Assembly: GCA_041393775.1 (NCBI GenBank) | Contig: JAWKJM010000010.1 | Coordinates: 1-64,000 of the forward strand | DNA length: 64,000 bases | From: JADKAV01 sp041393775 | GTDB taxonomy: Bacteria; Actinomycetota; Actinomycetes; S36-B12; UBA10799 | Direction: 5' to 3' | In this document: one piece after another, positions 50,622-60,254 of the stretch | Numbering within the stretch: position 1 is the stretch's first letter | How the letters are laid out: the number at the start of each line of letters is the position of its first letter | Made by a program: the position numbers and the translations under genes | Notes under the pieces: generated by a model | The model's input: only the letters and a program-made list of their open reading frames with translations | The model's database searches: none | Told to the model about the DNA's origin: nothing

Positions 50622-53015
50622 TCAGCGGCCCGGGAGCCGCGACCGCAAGCTGCGCCAGAGGCGAAGCGCCACGCGGTCGGGACGCCGGTTGAGCAGGTCC
50701 ACCAGGCCGTCGACCATCCCGAGTCCTACCCGGCCGCCGCCGAGCAGGGCGACGCCGCGCAACGGCATCTCGTCCAGGGATCGCTCGACCATCTTCGCCG
50801 TGACCGGGTCCTCCTCACCGGAGAAACCGCTGGCACGCAGTACCGCGGCCCGTACCAGCCGGCCCAGTGGGTTGCCAGAGATCTCCGCGATAGTCGACAC
50901 GCGGCTGTAAGGCCGAACCGGCCGCGGGGCCGGAATGCTGTGGCCGAGTCGTCGTTCGAACGCCGCGTCGGAGTGTGCGATCTGGGGCTCGGGCGCATGG
51001 CTGCCGGTGAAGCCGCCCTCGACGTCCACGACGACCGAGTGCACGATGTTCTCGCTGGACAAGCCGATCTCGAGCAGGCACTGCCCCTGTGGCACCGTCC
51101 ACTGGCCGCTCAGCACGTCGAAGTAGGCGAACGCCCTGCCCGGCAACGTGATGTCGACCTCCCTGGAGTCCCCGGCGGCCAGCCGCACCTTGGCGAAGCC
51201 AGCCAGTTCCCGACGGGGCCGCGTCACCCGGCCGCTGCGGTCGTGCAGGTACACCTGCACCACGGTGCTGCCGTCACGCTGAGAGGTGTTCGTCACCGGG
51301 ACCGTCAGCGTGAGCGGCTGCCCGGCCCGCAGCGTGGCCGGCGTCACCGGCCGACCGACTGCGAATGTGGAGTACCCGAGCCCGTGCCCGAACGCGAACA
51401 GGGGGGCGATCCCGGCGGTCGTGAAGTGCCGGTACCCGACACTGAGACCTTCCCGGTACTGCACCTGATGCGGGTGCCCGGGGAAGAAGGCGTCGCTGGC
51501 CAGGTCACTGCGCCGCACGGGGAAGGACTCCGCCAGCCGGCCGGCGGGCTCGGTCTCCCCGAGCAGCACGTCGACCAGGGCGGCACCGCTGGCCTGTCCG
51601 CCCAGGTAACACTCCAGGATCGCCGAAGGGGACCGCACCCAGGGCATCTCCACCGGTGCCCCGTTGGACAGGGCGACGACCGTGCGTGGATTGGCGCGGC
51701 AAACGGCTTGGATCAACTGTTCGTGCTGTCGTGGAAGGCTCAGGTCGTCGCGGTCGAAACCCTCGCTCTCGAACGTGGCGGGCAGCCCGGCCAGCAGAAC
51801 GACGGCGTCCGCCCCAGCAGCGACTGCCACCGCCTCATGGATGAGCCGGGCGTCGGGGGCCGAGGTGACGGGGTCGTAGCCAGGTGCGTACGACACCGCG
51901 ATGCCCCGCTGGGCGAACGCGTCGAGCGCGGTGGTCACGCGGACCGGATTGACCTGTGAACTGCCGGATCCCTGGAACCGGGGCTGCTCGGCGAACGCGC
52001 CGACGACCGCGATCGTGGCGTCCGCGGACAGCGGCAGCAGCCCGTCGTTTACCAGCAGCACCGAACTCTGCGCGGCAGCCCGTCGGGCCAGGTCATCGTG
52101 GGCGTCGAGGTCCGCGGCGACGGCCGGTCCCCGGGCGCTGCGCTGCACCAGGTCCAGCACCCGCTGCGCGCTGCGCTGGACGTCCGCGGCCTGCAGGCGG
52201 CCCCCGGCGACGGCAGCCCGCAGGACGGCGTCGAACACGCCGCCGTTTCCGGGCATCTCCAGGTCCATCCCGGACCGCACGCCCGCGACCCGGTCGTTCT
52301 CAGCCCCCCAGTCACTCATGACCAGGCCGTCGAACCCCCACTCCTCACGCAGAATCGAGTCGAGCAGGATCGGGTTGTCGCAGCAGTACACGCCGTTGAC
52401 AAGGTTGTAGGCGGCCATGACCGCCCACGGCTGCGACTCGGTGACCGCGTGCTCGAAGCCGGCCAGGTAGATCTCCCGCAGCGTGCGTTCGTCGACCACG
52501 GCGTCGACCACGAAGCGGTGCGACTCCTGGTTGTTGACCGCAAAATGCTTCAGGCACGCGCCCACCCCCTGGCCCTGGATCCCGCGGACCATCGCGGCGG
52601 CCAAGGTGCCGGACAGCAGCGGGTCCTCCGAGAGGTATTCGAAGTTGCGCCCGCACAAAGGGTGCCGCTTGATGTTCAAGCCCGGGCCCAGCACTACCGA
52701 CACGCCCGCAGTGCGCGCTTCCCGGCCGACGGCGGCCCCGATCTGCTCGACCAGGTCGGCGTCCCACGAGTTCGCGATCGCCGCGGCAGTCGGGAAGCAG
52801 GTCGCCGGGACGCTGTCGAGCAGGCCGAGGTGCTCGCCGTCACCGGTCTGCGCCCGCAGGCCGTGCGGGCCGTCGCTGAGCATCACCGCATCGACGCCGC
52901 GGTCCGGCAACGGCTCAGTGCGCCAGAAGGTGCTCCCTGAGAGGAGGCTGATCTGTTCGTCCAGGTTCAGGTCGTCGGCGCGCACGGATCCATCATCGCC
53001 GTTCTTGTGCGACAT
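50622..53015 (-). CDS. glycoside hydrolase family 3 (beta-glucosidase-like)
   Basis: 797 aa, no signal peptide, probably cytoplasmic. The GH3 N-terminal barrel has SDGPHGLRAQ, GPGLNIKRHPLCGRNFEYLS, CLKHFAVNNQESHR and the nucleophile Asp235 in GLVMSDWGAEND. The alpha/beta sandwich domain follows (about 330-560) with ILECYLGGQASGAALVDVLL, then an FN3-like domain (about 580-660, VPVTNTSQRDG). The last 130 residues form an additional helical tail. Sugar specificity is not readable. Confidence 0.92.
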   Translation of the reverse strand: MSHKNGDDGSVRADDLNLDEQISLLSGSTFWRTEPLPDRGVDAVMLSDGPHGLRAQTGDGEHLGLLDSVPATCFPTAAAIANSWDADLVEQIGAAVGREARTAGVSVVLGPGLNIKRHPLCGRNFEYLSEDPLLSGTLAAAMVRGIQGQGVGACLKHFAVNNQESHRFVVDAVVDERTLREIYLAGFEHAVTESQPWAVMAAYNLVNGVYCCDNPILLDSILREEWGFDGLVMSDWGAENDRVAGVRSGMDLEMPGNGGVFDAVLRAAVAGGRLQAADVQRSAQRVLDLVQRSARGPAVAADLDAHDDLARRAAAQSSVLLVNDGLLPLSADATIAVVGAFAEQPRFQGSGSSQVNPVRVTTALDAFAQRGIAVSYAPGYDPVTSAPDARLIHEAVAVAAGADAVVLLAGLPATFESEGFDRDDLSLPRQHEQLIQAVCRANPRTVVALSNGAPVEMPWVRSPSAILECYLGGQASGAALVDVLLGETEPAGRLAESFPVRRSDLASDAFFPGHPHQVQYREGLSVGYRHFTTAGIAPLFAFGHGLGYSTFAVGRPVTPATLRAGQPLTLTVPVTNTSQRDGSTVVQVYLHDRSGRVTRPRRELAGFAKVRLAAGDSREVDITLPGRAFAYFDVLSGQWTVPQGQCLLEIGLSSENIVHSVVVDVEGGFTGSHAPEPQIAHSDAAFERRLGHSIPAPRPVRPYSRVSTIAEISGNPLGRLVRAAVLRASGFSGEEDPVTAKMVERSLDEMPLRGVALLGGGRVGLGMVDGLVDLLNRRPDRVALRLWRSLRSRLPGR

Positions 53016-53052
53016 CGGGCCCGGCCGCCACCTGTCGAAGGGTGCTGGTCAC

Positions 53053-53170
53053 GATTGTGACGAAGTTGGTGGCCGATCCGGCGTTGTGTTACGAAGGTGC
53101 GGGTTCCGAGTCGTCGAGCCCACGCACCTTCGTCACAATCCGGGTCCTGCCCCCGCAACTTCGTCACACA
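53053..53170. repeat. nested-palindrome repeat, copy 4
   Basis: Outer arms TTGTGACGAAGTTG and GCAACTTCGTCACA; inner arms TTGTGTTACGAAGGTGCGGG and CACGCACCTTCGTCACAA. It lies between the GH3 start and the ccsB stop (tandem minus-strand genes), unlike the other three copies, which are between convergent genes. Confidence 0.85.
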
Positions 53171-53185
53171 GGCCGCGGCCTCCCC

Positions 53186-54106
53186 CTACACCCCCGAGTA
53201 CGAGTGCAATCCCGTGGCGAAGAAGTTGACCCCGAAGTAGTTGACCAGGAACGCGGTGAAACCGATCAGGCCGATGATCGCTGCCTTGCGCCCCTTCCAG
53301 CCAGCCGTGGAGCGCGCGTGCAGGTACCCGGCGTAGATGACCCACGTGATGAAAGCCCACGTCTCCTTGGGGTCCCAGCCCCAGTAGCGGCCCCAGGCGT
53401 TCTCGGCCCAGATCGCGCCGGCGATGACCGCGAAGGTCCACACCGGGAACACGAAGGCGATCGTGCGATACGACAACGCGTCAAGGCGTTCGGCGCTCGG
53501 CAGCCGTGCCGCCAGGCCGGAGTCGGCGCGTCCGCGGTCCTCGGCACGCTGCCGGACCAGGTATGCCCCGATGAAACCGGCGCTGAGGGTGAATGCTCCG
53601 CCCGAGATGGCCGCGGCACTCACGTGGATCACCAGCCACCACGACTTCAGCGCCGGGACCAGTTGCGCGGACTCGGTGTACAGCAAGGTGACGGCGACGC
53701 CGAGCGTGAGCAGCACGGCTCCCACGACCCACACTCCGAGCCACCGCAGATCGGTGCGCGTCGACGCGACCAGGTACACCAGGGCGACCGCGATGGCAGC
53801 ACCGAGCGAGAACTCGTACATATTGCCCAGCGGGAACCGTTCGGCCGCCAGACCTCGGAAGATGAAACCGACGATGAGCAGCCCGGTTGCCAGCCACGTC
53901 AGGGACAGCGCTATGTTGCCGCTGCGCCGCCCGGGCTCCTCCTCGGGAGCGGCTTTCACCTGGTCCGGGCCGCCCGCGCCGACGAGCACGGGCTGCTTGG
54001 CAGCCAACGGCACCCGCCGGGCGGCCAGCGAGGCTGCGAAGGCGAACAGGGCCAGGGTGTACACCAGCATCGAGGCGTAGACCGCGGCGTTGCTCATCTG
54101 GGCCAT
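53186..54106 (-). CDS. ccsB: cytochrome c biogenesis protein CcsB/CcsA (system II haem handling)
   Basis: 306 aa, eight membrane helices. The haem-binding WWD-type signature WAENAWGRYWGWDPKETWAF is intact, with conserved His residues (IHVSAAAISGGAF and GLHSYSG). With ResB it exports haem and ligates it to apocytochromes outside the membrane. Last gene of hemL-PGM-resA-ccdA-resB-ccsB, 2 nt after resB. Confidence 0.94.
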   Translation of the reverse strand: MAQMSNAAVYASMLVYTLALFAFAASLAARRVPLAAKQPVLVGAGGPDQVKAAPEEEPGRRSGNIALSLTWLATGLLIVGFIFRGLAAERFPLGNMYEFSLGAAIAVALVYLVASTRTDLRWLGVWVVGAVLLTLGVAVTLLYTESAQLVPALKSWWLVIHVSAAAISGGAFTLSAGFIGAYLVRQRAEDRGRADSGLAARLPSAERLDALSYRTIAFVFPVWTFAVIAGAIWAENAWGRYWGWDPKETWAFITWVIYAGYLHARSTAGWKGRKAAIIGLIGFTAFLVNYFGVNFFATGLHSYSGV

Positions 54107-54108
54107 GA

Positions 54109-55617
54109 TCAGTTCTCCGTACTCGTTCCTGCCAACAGCGTGCTGATCTCCCGGACATCATCATGGACCCGCCCGCCGCCGGACCGGCTCAGGCCAGCCA
54201 CTTCGGCCACTGTATCCCCACCGGATCGCATCCGGACCCAAACCCGGCGCCGTTGCAGCAGCAAGGACATGCTGACGCCAAGCACCACGAGCGCGGCTGC
54301 GATCAGGGCCAGCCACCGGCCCGGGTCATGAGCCAACGACAGGTTGGCGAAATCGCGGAAGCCCACGAACTCCACGGTGGTCCCGTCGGGCAGCTCCCAC
54401 GACTCACCGGGCCGCAGCGCTTTGGACCCGATCCGGTCGAGGTTGCTCGTGTCCAGCGTGTACACACTCCCGCCGGTCGGGATGTCACCGGTGAACGCCC
54501 CGAGGAACAGTCGCGGGTCCCGGGCGGCGGGGAACGTCGAGATCGGCCCCTGGACCGGGTCGATCGTGGCAGTCGGCAGGAACAGCCCGGTCAGCGCGAG
54601 ACCCGGATCGGCGTCGGGCACCTTGACCACGCCGGCGGACGTGAGGTTGCCGTCGCGGGGCAGGAAGACCACCGCGTCGTCGTAGATCACCGTGCCGTCC
54701 GCGCGGGTGACTCTGATCTCAGGGGCGTAGCCGTGTCCGGTGAGGAACACCTTGACCCCGTCCAGCGACAGCGGCGAGTTGACGCTGAATGCCTGCTCGG
54801 TCTGCGGCGACCCCGGCCGCTGGCTCACCAACGCCTTGGCGTTGAACTGCCGGGGGGATCCCGCCTGCTGGCCGGTCTCCTGAAAGGTCGCCGAGAAGTC
54901 CTCGAGCACCACCGAGAACGGCGCTATCTGGTCGGGATCGACCAGCCGACCCTTGCGGAACGAGTCGAACTGGGTCAACGAGCCGGTGAAACCTTTGCCC
55001 TCCACCACGATCACCTTGGCCGACCACCCGAACAAGCCGCCCACCGCCACGGCGAGCAGCAAGAAGATGAAACAGAGGTGGAACAGAAGGTTGCCCACCT
55101 CGTGCAGGTAGCCCTTCTCGGCGGCGATCGCATCGTCGGTGCGGCGCACGCGCCAGCGGTTGCCGCGCAGGAAATCCTCAGCGATGTCCAGCGCGCCGGC
55201 GGTGCCGGTCACTTTGGCGTAGGCGGGCATGCGCGACAACCGCGAGGGCGCGGGTGGCGGCGGGCGGCGCACGACCCTCACGAACTCGGCCGTACGCGGG
55301 ATGATGCACCCGATCAGTGAGATGCACAGCAATAGATAGACCGCGGCGAACCAGGCGGAGGCGAACACGTCAAACACGCCCAGCCGGTCCAGCCACGGGC
55401 CCAGCGTGGGGTTGGCGGTGAGGTAGTCCTGCACACGGCCGGGGTCGGTGCCCCGCTGCGGGAACACCGAACCCGGGATGCTGGCGATCGCCAACAGCAG
55501 CAGCAGGATCAGCGCCGTGCGCATGCTGGTCAGGCTGCGCCACCCCCAGCGCAGCCAGCCCCTCACGCCGAGTTTCGGCCCCCGGCTCCTGCTCGGACGC
55601 TCGATGGTCGCGGTCAT
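54109..55617 (-). CDS. resB: cytochrome c biogenesis protein ResB/Ccs1
   Basis: 502 aa from MTATIERPSRSRGPKLGVRG; the ATG overlaps the ccdA stop. Three N-terminal membrane helices (about 35-55, 85-108, 185-210), a large extracytoplasmic domain (about 220-440) and a fourth helix (about 447-465). FTSMRTALILLLLLAIASIP-type opening and DVFASAWFAAVYLLLCISLI are family blocks. It acts with CcsB in haem delivery. The same frame stays open to 56469, but that part is a shadow of ccdA. Confidence 0.93.
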   Translation of the reverse strand: MTATIERPSRSRGPKLGVRGWLRWGWRSLTSMRTALILLLLLAIASIPGSVFPQRGTDPGRVQDYLTANPTLGPWLDRLGVFDVFASAWFAAVYLLLCISLIGCIIPRTAEFVRVVRRPPPPAPSRLSRMPAYAKVTGTAGALDIAEDFLRGNRWRVRRTDDAIAAEKGYLHEVGNLLFHLCFIFLLLAVAVGGLFGWSAKVIVVEGKGFTGSLTQFDSFRKGRLVDPDQIAPFSVVLEDFSATFQETGQQAGSPRQFNAKALVSQRPGSPQTEQAFSVNSPLSLDGVKVFLTGHGYAPEIRVTRADGTVIYDDAVVFLPRDGNLTSAGVVKVPDADPGLALTGLFLPTATIDPVQGPISTFPAARDPRLFLGAFTGDIPTGGSVYTLDTSNLDRIGSKALRPGESWELPDGTTVEFVGFRDFANLSLAHDPGRWLALIAAALVVLGVSMSLLLQRRRVWVRMRSGGDTVAEVAGLSRSGGGRVHDDVREISTLLAGTSTEN

Positions 55618-56363
55618 AGGCCCACCTGGAAGTCGCTGGCCCACACCCGCAGCCAGATCGAGATCTCGTTCCACAAACCTGTGACCAGCAGGACCCCGAT
55701 CAGGATCAGGGTCACTCCGCCGAAGCGCAGTACCCACAGCGAGTGGCGGCGCAGGAACGACACGGCACCTGCCATCCGGCGGAAAGCCAGCGCGATGATC
55801 AGGAACGGCACCCCGAGCCCGATGCAGTAAGCCAGCGACAGCAACGCGCCGCGCAACGCCGAGCCCTCGGAGAACACCAGCGCCTGCACCGCGGCCAGCG
55901 TGGGACCGATGCACGGGGTCCAGCCGAGCCCGAACAGCACGCCGAGGACCGGGGCCGTCCACACCCCGAGATTCGGCGACACATGCCAGCGCACTTCCCG
56001 CTGCAGCCACGGGAACGCACCCATGAAGCCGATCCCCAGCACGATGATCACGACTCCGAGCACCCGTTCGATGGGGGTCTGGTATTCCAGCAGGACCTCG
56101 CCGGCATATCCCAGTAGCGCGCCGTAGGAGATGAATACCACTGAGAAGCCGAGGATGAACAGACCCACCCCGGTGAGCACCCGGCTGTGTCTGGGGGTGA
56201 CCCGCTCCTCGAGTTCGGCACCAGTCAGGCCGGTGACGACACCGACGTAGCCGGGGACCAGGGGCAGAACGCAGGGCGAGGCGAAGGAGACGAAGCCCGC
56301 CAGCAGCGCCAGCGGGATCGCCAGCAGCAGCGACCCGCCGGTCACCGTTTCCGCGACGCTCAC
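55614..56363 (-). CDS. ccdA: cytochrome c biogenesis protein CcdA
   Basis: 249 aa, six membrane helices; passes electrons from cytoplasmic thioredoxin to the extracytoplasmic thiol protein. The redox cysteines are in FASPCVLPLVPGYVG and GWTPCIGPTLAAV. It overlaps the upstream TlpA/ResA-like gene (4 nt) and resB. Confidence 0.95.
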   Translation of the reverse strand: MSVAETVTGGSLLLAIPLALLAGFVSFASPCVLPLVPGYVGVVTGLTGAELEERVTPRHSRVLTGVGLFILGFSVVFISYGALLGYAGEVLLEYQTPIERVLGVVIIVLGIGFMGAFPWLQREVRWHVSPNLGVWTAPVLGVLFGLGWTPCIGPTLAAVQALVFSEGSALRGALLSLAYCIGLGVPFLIIALAFRRMAGAVSFLRRHSLWVLRFGGVTLILIGVLLVTGLWNEISIWLRVWASDFQVGL

Positions 56364-56944
56364 GGGGACGCCCCGGAGCCTGCGGTCTCCGCGGCGAGAT
56401 CCTGCAGCGCAGTGTCGAGTTCGCCGGCGTCGACGGCACCCAGGAACCTGCCCGCCACCCGGCCCTCACCGTCGATGAGCAGCGTGGACGGGATGGCCTG
56501 CGGCGGGAGGCTGTCGGAGAACTGCAGCACCAGTTGCCCGTTGGGGTCCGGCAGGTTCGGATAGGTGATGCCGAACTTCTTCACGAACGCGCGCGCCGAC
56601 GCGTCCGAGTCGCGGGTATCGAGCCCGAGGAAATTGACGTCCGGGTTCTTCTTGCTGACCGCCACCAATTCGGGGGCCTCCGCACGGCAGGGCGCGCACC
56701 ACGAGGCCCAGACGTTGATGACCCCCGGGCTGCCCTGCCAGGTGGAGGTGTCGACTTGTTCCCCGTTGAGATCGGTGCCGGTGAGCACGGGCGCCGGTTT
56801 GCGCTGGTCCACCGGCAGGATCACCGAAGAGCCGTCGCCGGCGACGAAACCCTCGGTGTCACCGACCTCCGCGGACTGCTGCGAGCAGCCGACGAGCGCG
56901 AGGGCGGCCAGCAGCACACCGGAGCCGAACAGCACCGAACGCAT
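56360..56944 (-). CDS. resA: TlpA/ResA-like thioredoxin lipoprotein
   Basis: 194 aa. Lipobox LVGC (Cys20) anchors it outside the membrane. The thioredoxin fold has active site WASWCAPCRAEAPEL and the cis-Pro in AIPSTLLIDGEG. It keeps apocytochrome c cysteines reduced with electrons from CcdA. It follows the phosphatase gene directly. Confidence 0.92.
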   Translation of the reverse strand: MRSVLFGSGVLLAALALVGCSQQSAEVGDTEGFVAGDGSSVILPVDQRKPAPVLTGTDLNGEQVDTSTWQGSPGVINVWASWCAPCRAEAPELVAVSKKNPDVNFLGLDTRDSDASARAFVKKFGITYPNLPDPNGQLVLQFSDSLPPQAIPSTLLIDGEGRVAGRFLGAVDAGELDTALQDLAAETAGSGASP

Positions 56945-57586
56945 CTACGCTCCGACCCCTTTCGTGGACTGCGGGTACAGTGACGCGGCCGGTTCGGTGT
57001 AGACGATCGCGGTCAGCCGGTCGCCCTCGAAGGTCATGGAAGTCAGCGACGCCAGGTTGCATTGACGCTTGCGCGGGTCGTGCAGGAACCGGCGCCCTTC
57101 GGCATCCAGCCGGGAGATCCATACGGGCAGTTGGTGACTCACGATCACCGCCTCGTGGCCCCGCGCACTACGGCGGACGTCGCTGACCGCCGCGCGCATC
57201 CTCGCCGCCACGTCGACGTAGGGCTCGCCCCACGAAGGCCGGGCAGGGTTCCACAGGTAACGCCACGCACGGGGCTGGCGCAGGACGCCGTCACCCACGG
57301 ATACCCGCTGACCCTCGAAGACGTTGTCAGCTTCGATCACCCGGTCGTCGATGAGCGGGGCCAGTCCGAATCGGGCCACGATCGGTGCCGCCGTCTCCTG
57401 CGCCCGCTCCAGCGGCGACGACCGGACCTCGACGACATCCCGGTCTGCCAGCGCATCGGCGGCCAGTACCGCCATCTGCCGACCGAGGTCTGACAGATGG
57501 AAGTCCGGCAGTCGGCCGTACAGGACCTTCGCAGGGTTGTACACCTCGCCGTGCCGCAGCAGATGGACCGTCGTGCGATCGGTCAT
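56945..57586 (-). CDS. histidine phosphatase family protein (phosphoglycerate-mutase-like)
   Basis: 213 aa. The phosphohistidine motif is LLRHGEVYNP and the second His is in AVIVSHQLPVWIS, with RSSPLERAQETA between. It starts inside the end of hemL (4-nt overlap). Such a gene is constantly found between hemL and the cytochrome c assembly genes in actinobacteria; the substrate is unknown and true phosphoglycerate mutase activity is unlikely. Confidence 0.9.
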   Translation of the reverse strand: MTDRTTVHLLRHGEVYNPAKVLYGRLPDFHLSDLGRQMAVLAADALADRDVVEVRSSPLERAQETAAPIVARFGLAPLIDDRVIEADNVFEGQRVSVGDGVLRQPRAWRYLWNPARPSWGEPYVDVAARMRAAVSDVRRSARGHEAVIVSHQLPVWISRLDAEGRRFLHDPRKRQCNLASLTSMTFEGDRLTAIVYTEPAASLYPQSTKGVGA

Positions 57587-58872
57587 GCGAATCCTTCCTG
57601 AACGCGAGCGGCGGCCTGCGCAGCACGGGGCAGCGCTTCACGCAGTGTCTCCAATGCTCGCTCATCGTGTGCGCTGCTCACGAACCAGGCCTCGAAGGCC
57701 GACGGCGGCAGGCTGATTCCGGCGTCCAGCATGGCGGCGTGGAAGGCGGCGAAGGCGTCGGTGTTCTGCTGCTGTGCCTGTTCGTAATCGGTGACCGCCT
57801 GCGGGCGGAAGAAGAAGCTGAACAGATTGCCCGCCCGCTGCATGACGTGTTCGACGCCAGCCGCTGCCAAAGCATCGCCGGTCATCTGGATCACCGCGTC
57901 CGCTGCGGCATCCACGCCCGGATAGTCCGCGTTGCGCAGCATCGCCAGGCCTGCCGCAGTGGCCACCGGGTTGCCCGACAAAGTCCCGGCCTGGTACACC
58001 GGGCCCTGCGGCGCCAGCATCTGCATGACGTCGGCCCGCCCGCCGAACGCGGCCACCGGCAGTCCGCCGCCGATCACTTTGCCGTAGGTGTAGAGGTCGG
58101 CGGGCACCTGCTCGATCCCGTACCACCCGGCCGGGGACACCCGGAAACCGGTCATCACCTCGTCACTGATGAGAAGCGCGCCGTACTCCTTGCACAGCCC
58201 CGCCAGTCCCTGACTGAAGCCCGGCGCGGGCGGCACGACACCCATGTTCGCGGGCACCGCTTCGGTGATGATCGCGGCCACGTCATAGGTCGTGAGGACC
58301 TCGGCGACCGCGACCAGGTCGTTGTACGGCAGCACGATGGTCTGCGCCGTCTGGTCGGCGGTGACCCCGGCGCTGTCCGGCAGTCCCAGAGTCGCCACCC
58401 CGCTGCCTGCAGCCGCCAGGAGCCCATCGGAGTGCCCGTGGTAGCAGCCGGCGAACTTCACGATCGTGTCGCGGCCCGTGAAGCCGCGCGCCACACGGAT
58501 CGCGCTCATCGTGGCCTCGGTGCCGGAGTTGACCAGCCGGACCTCGTCCACGGGGTCGACCCGTTCCACGATCAGCTCGGCGAGTTCCACTTCGTTCGGG
58601 TGGGGGGCGCCGAAGCCCAGGCCGCAGGCCGCCGCTTGCTGGACCGCCTCGACCACTGCGGGATGCGCGTGTCCGAGCAGCGCCGGTCCCCACTGACCGA
58701 CCAGATCCACGTAGGTGTTGCCGTCCACGTCGGTCACGTACGGGCCCTGCCCGGAAGTGAAGAACACCGGATGCCCACCGACGGCCCGGAACGCCCGTAC
58801 CGGGGAATTGACCCCGCCCGGGGTGACCGATTGGGCCCGTTGCATCCACCTGGCCGAGGTGCTGCGATCCAT
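57583..58872 (-). CDS. hemL: glutamate-1-semialdehyde 2,1-aminomutase
   Basis: 429 aa PLP enzyme making 5-aminolevulinate for haem. Motifs are SVTPGGVNSPVRAFRAVGGH, LVNSGTEATMSAIRVARGFT, KFAGCYHGHSD, LLISDEVMTGFRV and the PLP lysine K265 in YTYGKVIGGGLPVAAFGG. First gene of the haem/cytochrome c assembly operon. Confidence 0.96.
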   Translation of the reverse strand: MDRSTSARWMQRAQSVTPGGVNSPVRAFRAVGGHPVFFTSGQGPYVTDVDGNTYVDLVGQWGPALLGHAHPAVVEAVQQAAACGLGFGAPHPNEVELAELIVERVDPVDEVRLVNSGTEATMSAIRVARGFTGRDTIVKFAGCYHGHSDGLLAAAGSGVATLGLPDSAGVTADQTAQTIVLPYNDLVAVAEVLTTYDVAAIITEAVPANMGVVPPAPGFSQGLAGLCKEYGALLISDEVMTGFRVSPAGWYGIEQVPADLYTYGKVIGGGLPVAAFGGRADVMQMLAPQGPVYQAGTLSGNPVATAAGLAMLRNADYPGVDAAADAVIQMTGDALAAAGVEHVMQRAGNLFSFFFRPQAVTDYEQAQQQNTDAFAAFHAAMLDAGISLPPSAFEAWFVSSAHDERALETLREALPRAAQAAARVQEGFA

Positions 58873-59055
58873 GTCCCGATCGTCGCACGCGCCATTGGTG
58901 GCGCCGATCCGCGGTCTCGCCTGACGGGTTCCTCCGGCTGGGCTGTGGCGGCCGGGGCTCGTCGGGTCGGGGTGCTTGGCGCGGCGGCGTGGATCCTGAC
59001 AAAGAGGGTCGCGGGTTCGGGTTCGACCATCGGGTTCCGGTTGGTCATCCGCGGC

Positions 59056-59376
59056 TGCGGCGTTCAGGCGGCCAAGATGCCGGCCCGGGATCGCTCGCGT
59101 TAGTGGTCCATGGCCGTGGCCCGCCGCGGCGTTCAGGCGGCAAAATGCCGGGCGAAATCGCTCGCGTTAGAGAACGTGCACGAGGTTAGAGAAGCCACAC
59201 GTGTATTCACTAACCTGGTGCACATTCTCTAACCTCGCGGCCAACTCCTGCCGCTACCGAGTACACCAGCCATTTTCGGACCAGAGAACGTGCACGAGGT
59301 TAGAGAAACCACACGTGCATTCACTAACCTCGCGGCGAACTCCTGTGGCTACCGAGTGCACGAGCGGTTTCGGACT
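59056..59376 (-). repeat. composite dispersed repeat, locus 4
   Basis: Two copies of the 47-bp partner element (59056-59102 and 59123-59169) are followed by two shortened array units (about 59170-59281 and 59282-59376), each ending in a form of cggttttcggact/ccattttcggacc. Same polarity as locus 3. Apart from it, the hemL to TMEM175-type gap (58873-59517) shows no gene. Confidence 0.87.
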
Positions 59377-59517
59377 GGACCTTCTCGTCACCCATGGCCC
59401 GAACCCGAACCCACCTATCCTTCGGCTGCCGCGTCGGAAGGCGACTGGCAGCCCGCCGTGGCACTTCACCACCGGCCGCGATCGTGAGGCTGGGCAGATC
59501 CGGGATGCGGTCGGCGA

Positions 59518-60186
59518 TCAGCCCGGCGCCGGGTCCTCGGGCGCCTCGACGGCGATCCGGCTCAGCGCGAACCCGGCCAGGAACGAACCCACCGGCCACC
59601 ACAGCAGGGCCACCGCCGACGACCAGAAGGCCAGCGGGATCGAAGTCAGGAAGATGACGATCGGCGACAGCGACCCGAGGATCTGGACGCGGGCGAAGGC
59701 CGGTCCCGGCTGCGCGATGAACAATCGGTTCCGCTTGGCGACGAGGAACAGCACGAGCTCCATCCCGCTCACGGCGCTGGCGTAGACGGCGAACAGGATG
59801 ATGGCCAAGGGGTTGTCCCAGTATTCGCCCAGGACCCCGGCGGGGATCGGCAGCAGGGCGATCAGCGCCAAGAAGAACAGGGTGGCCAGCACGTAGGCCG
59901 AGTCCATGGCGCGCAGGGTCATGACGAAACGATGATTGGCCCGCCAGTAGATGGCCACCCACACGAAAGCCACGAGGAACGCCCCGAGCAGCGGATTCTT
60001 GGCGAGCACGGCATCCCACAGGCCGGCCACCGAAGTCGGGTCGCCCTCAACCTCCGGCAGGCCGATCTCGACCGCCGCCAGGGTGAGCGCGATCGCGAAG
60101 ACCGCATCCGAGAAGAACACCACGCGGTCGAATCCGACGCCGTCGCCCTCCCGCGGATACTCCGTGCGGTTCCACGAGGATGTCAT
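59518..60186 (-). CDS. TMEM175/DUF1211 family membrane protein
   Basis: 222 aa, six membrane helices. The family signature in helix 1 is VVFFSDAVFAIALTLAAVE. Related bacterial proteins are potassium-selective channels lacking the usual TVGYG filter. A short acidic C-terminus follows. It stands alone between the composite repeat and the fadB-type gene. Confidence 0.85.
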   Translation of the reverse strand: MTSSWNRTEYPREGDGVGFDRVVFFSDAVFAIALTLAAVEIGLPEVEGDPTSVAGLWDAVLAKNPLLGAFLVAFVWVAIYWRANHRFVMTLRAMDSAYVLATLFFLALIALLPIPAGVLGEYWDNPLAIILFAVYASAVSGMELVLFLVAKRNRLFIAQPGPAFARVQILGSLSPIVIFLTSIPLAFWSSAVALLWWPVGSFLAGFALSRIAVEAPEDPAPG

Positions 60187-60254
60187 GCCCGCAGACTAGG
60201 GGCTCGGCGGACCGGTTCGCCGCCGGTACGGGCACCGACGGCGAACCGCAGGCC

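Noticed and set aside
55618..56469. Extension of the resB frame upstream to give a 786-aa protein
   Set aside because: The added part is an alternative frame of ccdA; resB homology begins at MTATIERPS with an ATG overlapping the ccdA stop.
58989..59189. Short frames ending in ARVRERARG near 41 kb and 59 kb and a similar one near 11.4 kb
   Set aside because: The shared protein ends arise from translating the shared DNA repeat (GCGTTAGAGAACGTGCACG), not from a gene.
59201..59785. 194-codon plus-strand frame opposite the TMEM175-type gene and repeat
   Set aside because: It translates repeat DNA and the antisense of a well-supported gene.
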